NCBI RefSeq assembly: GCF_900105245.1
Contig: NZ_FNSZ01000001.1
Coordinates: forward strand, 4,092,001-4,156,000
Direction: 5' to 3'
DNA length: 64,000 bases
Source of the DNA: Streptomyces sp. 1222.5
GTDB lineage: Bacteria > Actinomycetota > Actinomycetes > Streptomycetales > Streptomycetaceae
The notes beneath the pieces are model-generated. The model was not told the DNA's origin, did not search any database, and saw only the letters and a list, made by a program, of their open reading frames with translations. Positions 24,771 to 33,777 of the stretch are shown here, piece by piece (within the stretch, counting starts at the first letter, position 1; each line of letters begins with the position of its first letter). The position numbers were made by a program, and so were the translations under genes.

Positions 24771-26492
24771 TCAGCCCAGCAGGCCGCCCACCAGGCCCGG
24801 CTGGCCGGTGGAGGAGCTCCCGCCGGAGGTGCCGGTACCGCCGCCGGTCGAGGAGGTACCACCGGAGGTGCTGGTGCCGCCGGTGCTGGTCGGTCCGGCC
24901 GTGGTGCTCGGGACGCCTCCCGGGGGGGAGGCGGGGCGCGGCGGGGTCTGGCCCGTGGTGCCCTGGGTCTGGCTCGGGGCGGCCGTCGTGCCGCCGGCGG
25001 CCTTGGTGGCGCCCGGGGTCGTCGCCGCGCCCGAGGGGCTGGCACCGGCCGTCGCGCCGCCGGTGGGCGAGCTGGACGCGGACGGCGCCTTGCTGTGCCC
25101 CTTGGCGGGTTCCTCGGGGAGCGTGGAGCCGGGCAGGTTGTTGCGCGGGGCCTCGCCGGGGCCTGGGACGACGACGCGGCTGGAGTCGCGGACCGCGCCG
25201 CCGAGCAGGGAGCCGAGGAGCAGGGTGAGCCCGACGGTGACGGCCGTGATCAGAGCGCCGCGCCGCAGGACGAAGCGGCGCAGGTCCCAGATGTCGGCTC
25301 GGGGCCCGAGGCGTCGCCAGGCGCTGCCCGCGAGGCGGCCGTCCACGGAGTAGACGGGGGCGCCGGCGATGATCAGCGGCGACCAGGCGGCGAGGTAGAT
25401 GATGTCGGGGGCGTCGTACGCCGGGACCGTCTTCCAGCTGACGGTGACGATCAGGGCGGCGGAGAGCAGGACACCGAGCACCGCGGCCACGCGCTGCCAG
25501 CAGCCGAGGATGGTGAGGACGCCGACCACGACCTGGAGGAAGGCGATCACCAGCCCGGAGCCGACCGGGTGGTGCAGGGCGAACTGGCGCAGCGGCTCGG
25601 CGACGTCCCAGGGGTGCAGGGTGTTGAGCCAGGTGACCATGGAGCCGCGCTTGCCGCCGTCGAAGTAGACGGGGTCGCACAGCTTGCCCATGCCGGCGTA
25701 GATGGAGATGAAGCCGAGGAAGACGCGCAGCGGGAGCAGGACGACGCCGAGGTTGAGCCGGCGGCCGGGGTAGTAGGCGTGCCGGGCCGGGTCGTCCCCG
25801 TGGCGCCTGGTGGTGGCCGGGGAGTCGGTGTCGGAGGGGGCGGTCCCGCTGTCGTACCCCTCGTACCCCTCGTACCCCTCGTAGCCGTCGTGGTCGTCGT
25901 AGCCCTCGTAGCCGTCGTAGGGCCCGAAGTCGTCGGTCGGGTAAGAGGGTTGGTCGTAGGCGCCGCTGACCGTGCGCATGTGCGGCAGGAGGCGGGTGCC
26001 GTCGGCGTCGGGGGCGGTGCGCTGATGGCCGACGACAGGCGTCTCGACGGTCTGGTCGAGGGTGTCGTAGGCGTCGGCGTAGCCGGTTCCGAGGCGCGGG
26101 ATGACCTGGGTGGCGCCGGCTTCCGGTTCCTCGGCGTGTCGGACGCTGCTGCCTCGCACGGCCTGGAGTAGGCGGTGGGCGCCGGTGTCGTCGGGGGCGG
26201 ACTTGCCGCTCCACACGACGGGGCGGCGGCGGCCGGCGGCGGCGCCGGGCCGGGCCGCCGCGCCCATGGCGGGCATCCGGGCGGAGTCCTGGGTGGCGCT
26301 CAGCTGCCGGGCGATCCGCGGGGATTGGCTGCGCCTCGCCGATGCGCCCAGCTGTACGCGGAAGCTGGCGTGATTGACGATGACCTGCGCCGGATCGCTC
26401 GGCACCTTCACCATGCTCAGCGCGGGAGCGTCGTCGAATCCCGACGAGCGGTCCCCCGTGGGTGTGCGGGGTGTTCTGGTGTCCACACTCAT
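24771..26492 (-). CDS. DoxX-family membrane protein with long disordered tails
   Basis: The 573-aa protein has a DoxX core of four membrane helices (about residues 245-400; RVFLGFISIYAGMGKLCDP opens it) plus one more helix near 430. DoxX proteins are linked to quinone or thiol redox chemistry but are poorly defined. Both ends are unusual. The N-terminal 240 residues are disordered and contain a GYEGY repeat tract near residues 200-225. The C-terminal 130 residues are low-complexity Gly/Ser/Thr/Pro ending in GLVGGLLG. It lies 128 bp downstream of rlmB on the same strand. Confidence 0.85.
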   Translation of the reverse strand: MSVDTRTPRTPTGDRSSGFDDAPALSMVKVPSDPAQVIVNHASFRVQLGASARRSQSPRIARQLSATQDSARMPAMGAAARPGAAAGRRRPVVWSGKSAPDDTGAHRLLQAVRGSSVRHAEEPEAGATQVIPRLGTGYADAYDTLDQTVETPVVGHQRTAPDADGTRLLPHMRTVSGAYDQPSYPTDDFGPYDGYEGYDDHDGYEGYEGYEGYDSGTAPSDTDSPATTRRHGDDPARHAYYPGRRLNLGVVLLPLRVFLGFISIYAGMGKLCDPVYFDGGKRGSMVTWLNTLHPWDVAEPLRQFALHHPVGSGLVIAFLQVVVGVLTILGCWQRVAAVLGVLLSAALIVTVSWKTVPAYDAPDIIYLAAWSPLIIAGAPVYSVDGRLAGSAWRRLGPRADIWDLRRFVLRRGALITAVTVGLTLLLGSLLGGAVRDSSRVVVPGPGEAPRNNLPGSTLPEEPAKGHSKAPSASSSPTGGATAGASPSGAATTPGATKAAGGTTAAPSQTQGTTGQTPPRPASPPGGVPSTTAGPTSTGGTSTSGGTSSTGGGTGTSGGSSSTGQPGLVGGLLG

Positions 26493-26620
26493 CTAACCGA
26501 GTGACGTGGAGATAGGACACTGCTTTGACCGGCCGGATGTGTCCGGACCCCGTCAAAGCTGTCCCGAACGCCACAGGGGCACCGGAATCACCCCGCACAG
26601 GTGAACTTCCGGACGGGTGT

Positions 26621-27562
26621 TCAGCTCCGCCTGCGCGCGGCCTCGTACAGCACGATGCCCGCGGCCACACCGGCGTTGAGCGATTCGGCGCCGCCCGGCA
26701 TCGCGATGCGCACCCGGTGGTCGCAGGTCTCGCCGACCAGACGGGACAGGCCCTTGCCCTCGCTGCCGACGACGATGACGACGGGGCCGTCCAGGGCCTG
26801 GAGGTCGCCGAGTTCGACCTCGCCGTCCGCGGCCAGGCCGACGACGGTGATGCCGGCCTTCTTGTACGCCTCCAGGGCCCGGGTGAGGTTGGTGGCGCGG
26901 GCGACCGGCGTACGGGCGGCCGTACCCGCGGAGGTCTTCCAGGCTCCGGCGGTCATGCCGGCCGAGCGGCGCTCGGGGACGACGACGCCGTGGCCGCCGA
27001 AGGCGGAGACGGACCGGACGACGGCGCCGAGGTTGCGCGGGTCGGTGACGCCGTCGAGGGCGACGACGAGCGGGTCGGCGCCCTCGTCGTAGGCGGCCGC
27101 GACGAGGTCCTCGGGGTGCGCGTACTCGTACGGCGGGACCTGCAGGACCAGGCCCTGGTGGTTCAGGTTGTTCGTCATGCGGTCCAGCTCGGGGCGCGGG
27201 GCCTCCATGAGGTTGATGCCGCCGCGCTCGGCGGCGAGCTGGAGGGCCTCGCGGACACGCTCGTCGTTGTCGATGAACTGCTGGACGTAGAGCGTCGAGG
27301 CGGGCACGCCCTCGCGCAGCGCCTCGACCACCGGGTTGCGGCCGACGACCAGCTCGGAGGCGGACTTGCCGCCCCGGCCGCGCACCACGGGGCGGCGCGT
27401 GGTCTGCTTCGTCTTGGCGTTGGCGATGCGGTTCTTCTTGTGTCCCTTGCGCATCTCGGCGGGCGGGGTGGGGCCCTTGCCCTCCAGGCCCTTGCGCCGC
27501 TGGCCGCCGCTGCCGACCTGCGCGCCCTTCTTGCCGGACATGCGACGGTTGTTCGCGGCCAT
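26621..27562 (-). CDS. rlmB: 23S rRNA 2'-O-methyltransferase, TrmH/RlmB family
   Basis: The 313-aa SpoU enzyme has a basic disordered N-terminus (about 70 residues), a substrate-binding domain (VVGRNPVVEALREGVPAS) and the knotted catalytic domain. SAM and catalytic motifs are seen as LDGVTDPRNLGAVVRSVSAFG, VVIVVGSEGKGLSRLV and MPGGAESLNAGVAAGIVLYE with the conserved Asn in SLNA. It should methylate a guanosine (G2251 type) of 23S rRNA. It lies downstream of cysS with 99 bp between, probably in one transcript. Confidence 0.93.
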   Translation of the reverse strand: MAANNRRMSGKKGAQVGSGGQRRKGLEGKGPTPPAEMRKGHKKNRIANAKTKQTTRRPVVRGRGGKSASELVVGRNPVVEALREGVPASTLYVQQFIDNDERVREALQLAAERGGINLMEAPRPELDRMTNNLNHQGLVLQVPPYEYAHPEDLVAAAYDEGADPLVVALDGVTDPRNLGAVVRSVSAFGGHGVVVPERRSAGMTAGAWKTSAGTAARTPVARATNLTRALEAYKKAGITVVGLAADGEVELGDLQALDGPVVIVVGSEGKGLSRLVGETCDHRVRIAMPGGAESLNAGVAAGIVLYEAARRRS

Positions 27563-27661
27563 GATCTACCTGTCTCTGTGGTGCGTGCGGATGTGTACGT
27601 CTATGCAGTGTGCCGCCCGGAGGTCCGGGCGGCACAATCGATCACCGGATCGACGACGGTC

Positions 27662-29062
27662 TCAGCGCGGCCCGAGGCTCCAGCGCGGGCCCTGCGGACC
27701 GTCCTCGATGACCAGTCCGGACTGGTTGAGCTGGTCGCGGATGGCGTCGGCGGTGGCCCAGTCCTTGCGGGCGCGGGCGGACTCGCGCTGGTCGAGGACG
27801 AGGCGTACGAGGCTGTCGACCACGCCGTGCAGGTCCTCGCCCCGGTCGGCCTCGCCGGCCCAGTGCGGGTCGAGCGGGTCGAGTCCGAGGACGCCGAGCA
27901 TGGCCCGCACCTCGGCGAGCCGGGCCACGGCGGCGTCCTTGTCGTCCGCGGCCAGCGCGCTGTTGCCCTGCCGGACGGTGGTGTGCACGATGGCGAGCGC
28001 CTGCGGGACGCCCAGGTCGTCGTCCATCGCCTCGGCGAAGGCGGGCGGGACCTCGGCGGCGGGTTCGACGACGCCGCCGGCCTTCTCCACCACGCGCTGC
28101 ACGAAGCCCTCGATGCGCGCGAACGCCGACTCGGCCTCGCGCAGCGACTCCTCGCTGTACTCGATCATCGAGCGGTAGTGCGGGGTGCCGAGGTAGTAGC
28201 GCAGCACGATGGGGCGCCACTGCTTGACCATCTCGCTGACCAGCACGCTGTTGCCGAGCGACTTGGACATCTTGTCGCCGGCCATGGTGACCCACGCGTT
28301 GTGCACCCAGTACTGGGCGAACTCGTCGCCGTAGGCCTTGGCCTGGGCGATCTCGTTCTCGTGGTGCGGGAAGATGAGGTCGAGGCCGCCGCCGTGGATG
28401 TCGAAGGCGCTGCCCAGGTACTTGTGCGCCATCGCCGAGCACTCCAGGTGCCAGCCGGGGCGGCCGGGACCCCATGGGGTGGGCCAGGTCGGCTCGCCGG
28501 GCTTGGCGGACTTCCACATGGCGAAGTCGCGGGGGTCGCGCTTGCCGGTCTCGCCCTCGCCGGACGGCTGGAGCAGGTTGTCCAGGTCCTGCCGGGACAG
28601 CTCCAGGTACCGCGGGAAGGAGCGCACGTCGAAGTAGACGTTGCCGTCCGCCGCGTAGGCGTGGCCGCGCTCGATGAGGCCCTGCATCATTTCGATCATC
28701 TCGGTGATGTGGCCGGTCGCGCGGGGCTCGTAGGTGGGCGGGAGGCAGCCGAGGGCGGAGTAGCCGTCGTTGAAGGCGCGTTCGTTCTCGTAGCCGATCG
28801 ACCACCAGGGCCGGTTCTGCTCCTGGGCCTTCTTGATGATCTTGTCGTCGATGTCGGTGACGTTGCGGACGAACGTCACGTCGTAGCCGCGGTGGGCGAA
28901 CCAGCGGCGCATGATGTCGAAGTTGAGGCCCGAGCGGATGTGCCCGATGTGGGGTGCCGCCTGCACGGTGGCACCACAGAGGTAGATCGAGACGCAACCC
29001 GGCTTGAGCGGGGTGAAGTCACGGATCTGCCGGGCGTTGGTGTCGTACAGGCGAATGGTCAC
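27662..29062 (-). CDS. cysS: Cysteinyl-tRNA synthetase
   Basis: The 466-aa class I synthetase carries the HIGH motif as HIGH in PHIGHIRSGLNFD near residue 36, zinc-ligand Cys in IYLCGATV, and the KMSKS motif as KMSKS in GDKMSKSLGN. The C-terminal DALR-type helix bundle is present. The start is GTG 29062 (TIRLYDTNARQ), which gives the usual length. An upstream GTG and ATG are in frame, but the family start fits here. Gene order rlmB-cysS with ispF and ispD upstream is conserved in actinobacteria. Confidence 0.97.
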   Translation of the reverse strand: MTIRLYDTNARQIRDFTPLKPGCVSIYLCGATVQAAPHIGHIRSGLNFDIMRRWFAHRGYDVTFVRNVTDIDDKIIKKAQEQNRPWWSIGYENERAFNDGYSALGCLPPTYEPRATGHITEMIEMMQGLIERGHAYAADGNVYFDVRSFPRYLELSRQDLDNLLQPSGEGETGKRDPRDFAMWKSAKPGEPTWPTPWGPGRPGWHLECSAMAHKYLGSAFDIHGGGLDLIFPHHENEIAQAKAYGDEFAQYWVHNAWVTMAGDKMSKSLGNSVLVSEMVKQWRPIVLRYYLGTPHYRSMIEYSEESLREAESAFARIEGFVQRVVEKAGGVVEPAAEVPPAFAEAMDDDLGVPQALAIVHTTVRQGNSALAADDKDAAVARLAEVRAMLGVLGLDPLDPHWAGEADRGEDLHGVVDSLVRLVLDQRESARARKDWATADAIRDQLNQSGLVIEDGPQGPRWSLGPR

Positions 29063-29122
29063 CACTCCAGGGTAGTGGGCGCGGGGCCGTGCCATGTGCC
29101 CACTACCGCGGAATGCCGCGCC

Positions 29123-29527
29123 TCACATCATGCCGACGACCTTGCGCGGGGTGATGCGGACGACCACGCGTTCGGCGTCGTCGGCCGACGCCGGATTGAA
29201 GTCCGCGTACTTCTGGCCCGTGTACTTCTGGCTCAGCTCGTCGATGAGCGCCTGGCCGCCCTCGGTCGTCATCTCGGCGGTGCCGCGGATCTCGGCGTAC
29301 TCGTAGGGCTGCTCGGGGTTCATGACGACGGCCGTCACCCGGGGGTCGCGGTCGAGGTTCTTCTTCTTGCGGCGGTCGACCGTGGTGGAGAACAGGAGGT
29401 CGTCACCGTCGCGCTTGACCCAGACCGGGGACATCTGCGGGCTGCCGTCGGGCTGGAGGGTGCCGACGACGATGAACACCTTGCCGTCGAGCAGGGACTT
29501 GAGCCGGTCGGAGAGGGCGGCGGACAT
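29123..29527 (-). CDS. PPOX-class F420/FMN-dependent oxidoreductase
   Basis: The 134-aa split-barrel protein has the pattern VGTLQPDGSPQMSPVWVKRD, then STTVDRRKKKNLDRDPRVT, typical of F420-dependent pyridoxamine-oxidase-like enzymes of actinobacteria. It probably uses F420H2 or flavin to reduce an unknown substrate. It interrupts the ispF-cysS block. Its ATG (29527) is preceded on the minus strand by GAGG-like sequence. Confidence 0.88.
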   Translation of the reverse strand: MSAALSDRLKSLLDGKVFIVVGTLQPDGSPQMSPVWVKRDGDDLLFSTTVDRRKKKNLDRDPRVTAVVMNPEQPYEYAEIRGTAEMTTEGGQALIDELSQKYTGQKYADFNPASADDAERVVVRITPRKVVGMM

Positions 29528-29648
29528 CGGGTACCTCCGGTAAGCCTCGGGTCATCGGTGACTTGTCGGTGACTCTCCGGGTACCCTCGCACGCTCCCGG
29601 CTCACCCGCACCACCGGCACCGGGCCGGCCGCCCCCTTCCGGACGCCG

Positions 29649-30143
29649 TCAGCCGGTGCGGACCACCAGTGCGGTCGCCACCGCCATCAGGCCCTCGTCG
29701 CGGCCGGGGAAGCCGAGGCCGTCCGTGGTGGCGCCGGACACCGACACCGGGGCGCCCGCCGCCTCGGAAAGGATCTTCTGGGCCTCGTCGCGCCGCTTGC
29801 CGATCTTCGGGCGGGGCCCGACGACCTGGACGGCGACGTTGCCGATGGTGAAGCCCGCCGCGCGGACGATCCGGGCCGCCTCGGTGAGCAGGGTGGTCCC
29901 CGACGCGCCGGACCACTCGGGGCGGCCGGTGCCGAAGTGCTGTCCCAGGTCGCCGAGCCCGGCGGCGGAGAAGAGGGCGTTGCAGGCGGCGTGGGCGACG
30001 ACGTCCGCGTCGGAGTGGCCGGCCAGCCCCGGTCCCTCGCCCTCCCACTTCAGGCCCGCGCACCACAGCTCGCGGCCCTCCTCGAAGGCGTGGATGTCGG
30101 TGCCGATGCCGACCTGCGGCAGGAGCGGCCGGTCAGAAGCCAT
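29649..30143 (-). CDS. ispF: 2-C-methyl-D-erythritol 2,4-cyclodiphosphate synthase
   Basis: This 164-aa trimeric enzyme makes MEcPP in the MEP isoprenoid pathway. The zinc ligands are seen in GIGTDIHAFEEG (DxH) and LAGHSDADVVAHA. The C-terminal signature GLGFPGRDEGLMAVATALV is intact. Its start overlaps the end of ispD by 11 bp, so the two pathway enzymes are translationally coupled. Confidence 0.96.
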   Translation of the reverse strand: MASDRPLLPQVGIGTDIHAFEEGRELWCAGLKWEGEGPGLAGHSDADVVAHAACNALFSAAGLGDLGQHFGTGRPEWSGASGTTLLTEAARIVRAAGFTIGNVAVQVVGPRPKIGKRRDEAQKILSEAAGAPVSVSGATTDGLGFPGRDEGLMAVATALVVRTG

Positions 30144-30885
30144 CGTTGAGCCTCCTGCGGGCGAGGACCGCCTCGGCGAGGACCAGGTCGAGCGGGCGGG
30201 TGACCTTGAAGGCCTCCTCGTGGCCGGGGACGGCCACGACCGTCAGCCCGAGCTGCTCCACCATGCTCGCGTCGTCGGTGACGTCCTCGGTGACGGTCTC
30301 GTGGGCGCGCAGCAGCGTCGCCCGGTCGAAGCCCTGGGGCGTCTGCACCGCGCGCAGCCGGGCCCGCTCGGGGGTCGCGACCACGGGTTCCGGGTCGCCG
30401 GCCGTGGCCGCGGGCGCCACCTCCTTCACGGTGTCGGCGAGCGGCAGCGCAGGGACCACGGCGGGAGCGCCGGCGCGGACGGCCTCGACGACCGCGTCGA
30501 CGGTGTCGACGGGGACGAGCGGGCGGGCCGCGTCGTGGACGAGGACGACGCCGTACTCGGGCGGCAGGGCGTCCAGACCGAGCCGGACCGACTCCTGGCG
30601 GGACTCCCCGCCGGGGACGACCAGGAAGTCCGTCCGCTCGGGCAGGGCGTGCGCGTCGAGCAGGGACTTGACCTCGGCGGCGCCGTCCGGCGGGGCGACG
30701 ACGATCACCAGGGAGACGTGGCGGGACGCGGCGAGCGCGCGGACCGCGTGGATGAGCATGGGCGTGCCGTTCAGGGCACGCAGCGCCTTGGGGGCGCCCG
30801 GACCGAGGCGTACGCCCCGGCCTGCGGCGGGAATCACGGCGGCGACGGCGGTCTGCGCGGGTGAAGGGCGCGATTCGTCAGACAT
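30133..30885 (-). CDS. ispD: 2-C-methyl-D-erythritol 4-phosphate cytidylyltransferase
   Basis: The 250-aa enzyme makes CDP-ME from MEP and CTP. It has the CTP-binding loop AVIPAAGRGVRLGPGAPKAL, VPGGESRQESVRLGL and VLVHDAARPLVP. The catalytic Arg and Lys of the first loop are present. The gene is upstream of ispF with an 11-bp overlap and downstream of carD after a 321-bp gap. Confidence 0.96.
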   Translation of the reverse strand: MSDESRPSPAQTAVAAVIPAAGRGVRLGPGAPKALRALNGTPMLIHAVRALAASRHVSLVIVVAPPDGAAEVKSLLDAHALPERTDFLVVPGGESRQESVRLGLDALPPEYGVVLVHDAARPLVPVDTVDAVVEAVRAGAPAVVPALPLADTVKEVAPAATAGDPEPVVATPERARLRAVQTPQGFDRATLLRAHETVTEDVTDDASMVEQLGLTVVAVPGHEEAFKVTRPLDLVLAEAVLARRRLNDGF

Positions 30886-31206
30886 CGGTTCCTGTCAGGT
30901 TTGTGTGCTCGACCCAGGTGGGTATGGCCTGGAGGAGTGCCGGGCGCCAGGCCTTGACCGGACCCTTTCCGTGACTCTGGTCGAGCCGTCCGCCCGGGCC
31001 CGGCACGTCAAGTATCGGGGGACTTTCCCCGAGTTGTACGGCGGCTCGGTGCACGGATGTGCGGTGTGCCCGGCCGGACCCGGTGGGGAGGCAGTGCGCC
31101 GGGTACGAACATGCCGCAGCGCCCGGCGACATTTCCGTGTCATCGGGCACCGCGGCATTTCACTGTGCTGAGCGTGCTGCCGGCGACGGATCGCCGACGC
31201 CGCGCG
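30886..31206. other. Gap between carD and ispD with no gene seen
   Basis: This 321-bp stretch has open frames on both strands, but none has protein-like composition or a good start. It probably holds the ispD promoter or a carD 3' region. No strong hairpin was found. Confidence 0.5.
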
Positions 31207-31689
31207 TCAGGAGGCGAGCACCTCGTCGAGCAGGGCCTCGGCCTTGTCCTCGTTGGTGTTCTCCGCGAGGGCCAGCTCGCTCACCAGGATCTGGCGGGCC
31301 TTGGCGAGCATGCGCTTCTCACCGGCGGAGAGTCCGCGCTCGCGCTCGCGACGCCACAGGTCACGCACGACTTCCGCGACCTTGATGACATCGCCGGAGG
31401 CGAGCTTCTCCAGGTTTGCCTTGTAGCGACGGGACCAGTTCGTGGGCTCCTCGGCGTACGGTGCGCGCAGCACCTCGAAGACCCGGTCCAGCCCGTCCTG
31501 ACCGACCACATCACGCACGCCGACGAACTCCGCATTGTCCGCTGGCACACGTACCGTCAGGTCACCCTGGGCGACCTTCAGCACCAAGTAGGTCTTGTCC
31601 ACGCCTTTGATCTGGCGAGTTTCGATGGCCTCGATCAGCGCGGCCCCGTGATGGGGATAGACCACGGTGTCGCCAACCTTGAACGTCAT
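31207..31689 (-). CDS. carD: CarD-like RNA polymerase-binding regulator
   Basis: The 160-aa protein has the RNAP-interacting Tudor-like domain at the N-terminus (FKVGDTVVYPHHGAALIEAI) and a C-terminal helical DNA-binding domain with the conserved Trp that stabilises open complexes (VVRDLWRRERERGLSAGEKR). It binds the RNA polymerase beta subunit and stabilises open promoter complexes at rRNA and other promoters. A GGAAGGGG ribosome-binding site precedes ATG 31689. Confidence 0.96.
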   Translation of the reverse strand: MTFKVGDTVVYPHHGAALIEAIETRQIKGVDKTYLVLKVAQGDLTVRVPADNAEFVGVRDVVGQDGLDRVFEVLRAPYAEEPTNWSRRYKANLEKLASGDVIKVAEVVRDLWRRERERGLSAGEKRMLAKARQILVSELALAENTNEDKAEALLDEVLAS

Positions 31690-32327
31690 GTGACAGGTAC
31701 CCCTTCCGTGGCTATCCAGGGTAACACGGATACGGCGTCTTCTGAATGGCGTTTTCGCAGGTCAGGGCATATCTCGGGGCTTGACAACAGCAACCGGAAC
31801 GTGCTGCGAGGGCCTTGCGGAAGCGGGTATTCGCAGGTCGGAGGGGCTCTCCGGGCGGGGTGAAACGCGTACGTTACACACCTCGGGAGCCGACCCCAAG
31901 TGGCTGAACATCCCGTTTTGTCCGGTTCCAGGCGTGCGACTTCCGCTACTCCGTTCGGTGACGGGAGGTGGATGTGAGACGAATCCAGAATTGATCAACG
32001 GCTGCCGGCCGGGTGGCGCGTGATCAATTCCGGGGCGGTCGCGCATTCCTTCACCGGCGGTTTTTGCGCGCCGGATCGGAAGCCGACTCGCGGGGCCTTT
32101 GTGAGAGATCGCCGTCGCGTTATGTGAATGAAGGACGAGCGGCCCGCAAGGTGACTGGAGAGTCACTTGTGGCGTCCGGGGTACCCCCACCCGGAGGGAA
32201 GGCCCGTGCTTGGGGGAGGGTCGGGTGCCGTCGCTCCGGAACGGCTCGGTAACCTAAGGCCCGCTGACAGACACTTAGGGTGGCTTTATCAGGAAGCCGC
32301 CCGCGCGTTCAAGGAGTTGCCGCCGCC
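31690..32327. other. Long divergent promoter region of carD and lipoprotein gene
   Basis: This 638-bp gap separates the divergent carD and lipoprotein genes. On the minus strand a TACCCT -10-like hexamer lies near 31720, about 30 bp before carD. On the plus strand TTGACAACAGCAAC begins at 31780. I see no convincing coding frame or structured RNA. Confidence 0.4.
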
Positions 32328-32993
32328 GTGAGCAGCAGCCTTCGACGCGGCGCCCTCGCCGCCTCCGCCATCGTCTTCTCGATCGCCTCGCTCGCCGCCT
32401 GCGGTGCCGGCAACGACGCCCAGACTCTGGAGATCAAGCCGGACAACGCGGCGACCAGTGTCGGCGACATCAAGATCCAGAACGCCACGATCATCACGCA
32501 GCCCGACCTGAAGTCGACGGGTCCGGCCGTGATCTCGGCGACCGTGTTCAACTCGGGCAGCGCCAGCCAGACCCTCGAGTCGATCGCGATCCCGGGCTCC
32601 AACGAGACCGTGAAGCTGACCCCGGCCAAGGGGAAGAGCCTGACCGTTCCCGCCGGCGGCTCGCTGGTCCTCGGCGGCAAGGACAACGCCTCCGCGCTGC
32701 TCCCCAGCGGCCGTGAGGCCGTGCAGGACGGCAACGCCCAGAAGGTGACCTTCACCTTCAGCAAGACCGGCGAGGTCGGCCTGGAGGCCTTCGTGGTCCC
32801 GGCCACCAGCTACTTCGACAAGTGGGGCCCGAGCGAGATCCCGTCCGCCTCGGCGACCGCAGGCGCCCCGGGCGCGACCGCGTCCGGCAGCGGCAAGCCC
32901 GGCAAGGGCGGGAAGGCGACCCCGTCGTCCTCCGCCACCGGCACCGCCGTCACCCCGAGCGACTCGGCGTCCCAGTCGGCCGCCGGCAACTGA
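32328..32993 (+). CDS. Secreted lipoprotein (DUF461/PCu(A)C-like)
   Basis: The 221-aa product starts at GTG 32328, with AAGGAG 11 bp upstream, which decides the start. The signal peptide ends in a lipobox SLAAC (Cys about residue 24). The mature domain (about 30-165) is beta-rich with GDIKIQNATIITQPDLKSTG and a NSGSASQTLESI stretch, similar to the DUF461 copper-chaperone-like family. The His/Met copper ligands of true PCu(A)C proteins are not seen. The C-terminus is a Gly/Ser/Lys-rich tail. It is convergent with phoP. Confidence 0.85.
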   Translation: MSSSLRRGALAASAIVFSIASLAACGAGNDAQTLEIKPDNAATSVGDIKIQNATIITQPDLKSTGPAVISATVFNSGSASQTLESIAIPGSNETVKLTPAKGKSLTVPAGGSLVLGGKDNASALLPSGREAVQDGNAQKVTFTFSKTGEVGLEAFVVPATSYFDKWGPSEIPSASATAGAPGATASGSGKPGKGGKATPSSSATGTAVTPSDSASQSAAGN

Positions 32994-33006
32994 GCAGCCG
33001 TACACG

Positions 33007-33052
33007 TACGACGGAGGGCGGCACCCCGGCCGGGGTGCCGCCCTCCGTCGTA
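33007..33052. terminator. Perfect 46-bp palindrome, bidirectional terminator
   Basis: The sequence is an exact palindrome: 23-bp arms beginning TACGACGGAGGGCGGCACCC with no loop bases. It starts 13 bp after the lipoprotein stop and ends 44 bp before the phoP stop, between convergent genes. It should terminate both transcripts. Confidence 0.9.
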
Positions 33053-33096
33053 CGGCCGTGCGCGCGGGCTCAGGAGCGCCGGCGCCTGCCCTCGGC

Positions 33097-33777
33097 CTAC
33101 GGCTCGAACTTGTAGCCCAGGCCGCGGACCGTGACCAGGTAGCGCGGGGCACCCGGGTCCGGCTCGATCTTGGCCCGCAGGCGCTTGACGTGGACGTCGA
33201 GGGTCTTGGTGTCGCCCACGTAGTCGGCGCCCCAGACCCGGTCGATGAGCTGCATGCGGGTGAGGACGCGGCCCGCGTTGCGCAGCAGCATCTCCAGCAG
33301 GTCGAACTCCTTGAGGGGCAGGTCGACCTTGGAACCGGCGACCGTCACCACGTGCCGGTCGACGTCCATACGGACCGGGCCCGCCTCCAGGGCGGCCGGG
33401 GTGACCTCCTCCGGCTCGCCCCGGCGGCGCAGCACCGCGCGGATGCGGGCGACCAGCTCGCGGGAGGAGAAGGGCTTGGTGACGTAGTCGTCGGCTCCTA
33501 TTTCGAGACCGACCACCTTGTCGATCTCGCTGTCCTTCGCGGTCACCATGATCACGGGGACGTTGGAGCGGCCGCGCAGCTGACGGCACACCTCGGTGCC
33601 GGGCAGACCCGGCAGCATCAGGTCGAGGAGGACGAGGTCGGCGCCGTTGCGCTCGAACTCGTCGAGTCCGTCGGGACCCGTGGCCGCGACGGCGACCTCG
33701 AAGCCCTCCTTGCGGAGCATGTACGACAGGGCGTCGGAGAAGGACTCCTCGTCCTCGACGACGAGCACTCGGGTCAC
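33097..33777 (-). CDS. phoP: Phosphate response regulator PhoP
   Basis: The 226-aa OmpR-type regulator has a receiver domain (phospho-acceptor Asp in LVLLDLMLPGLPGTEV, conserved VTAKDSEIDKV) and a C-terminal winged helix (LKEFDLLEMLLRNAGRVLTR, ending VRGLGYKFEP). It activates phosphate scavenging and represses secondary metabolism in Streptomyces. It overlaps phoR by 4 bp, giving a coupled phoR-phoP operon. Its targets carry PHO boxes of 11-nt direct repeats, one of which is at 35098. Confidence 0.97.
   Translation of the reverse strand: MTRVLVVEDEESFSDALSYMLRKEGFEVAVAATGPDGLDEFERNGADLVLLDLMLPGLPGTEVCRQLRGRSNVPVIMVTAKDSEIDKVVGLEIGADDYVTKPFSSRELVARIRAVLRRRGEPEEVTPAALEAGPVRMDVDRHVVTVAGSKVDLPLKEFDLLEMLLRNAGRVLTRMQLIDRVWGADYVGDTKTLDVHVKRLRAKIEPDPGAPRYLVTVRGLGYKFEP

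Noticed and set aside
26525..29572. 1015-residue plus-strand open frame opposite rlmB and cysS
   Set aside because: Its opposite strand holds intact synthetase and methyltransferase motifs; the translation is filler typical of antisense high-GC DNA.
30878..31158. Small minus-strand frames between carD and ispD
   Set aside because: They overlap the ispD start and show no conserved-looking features.
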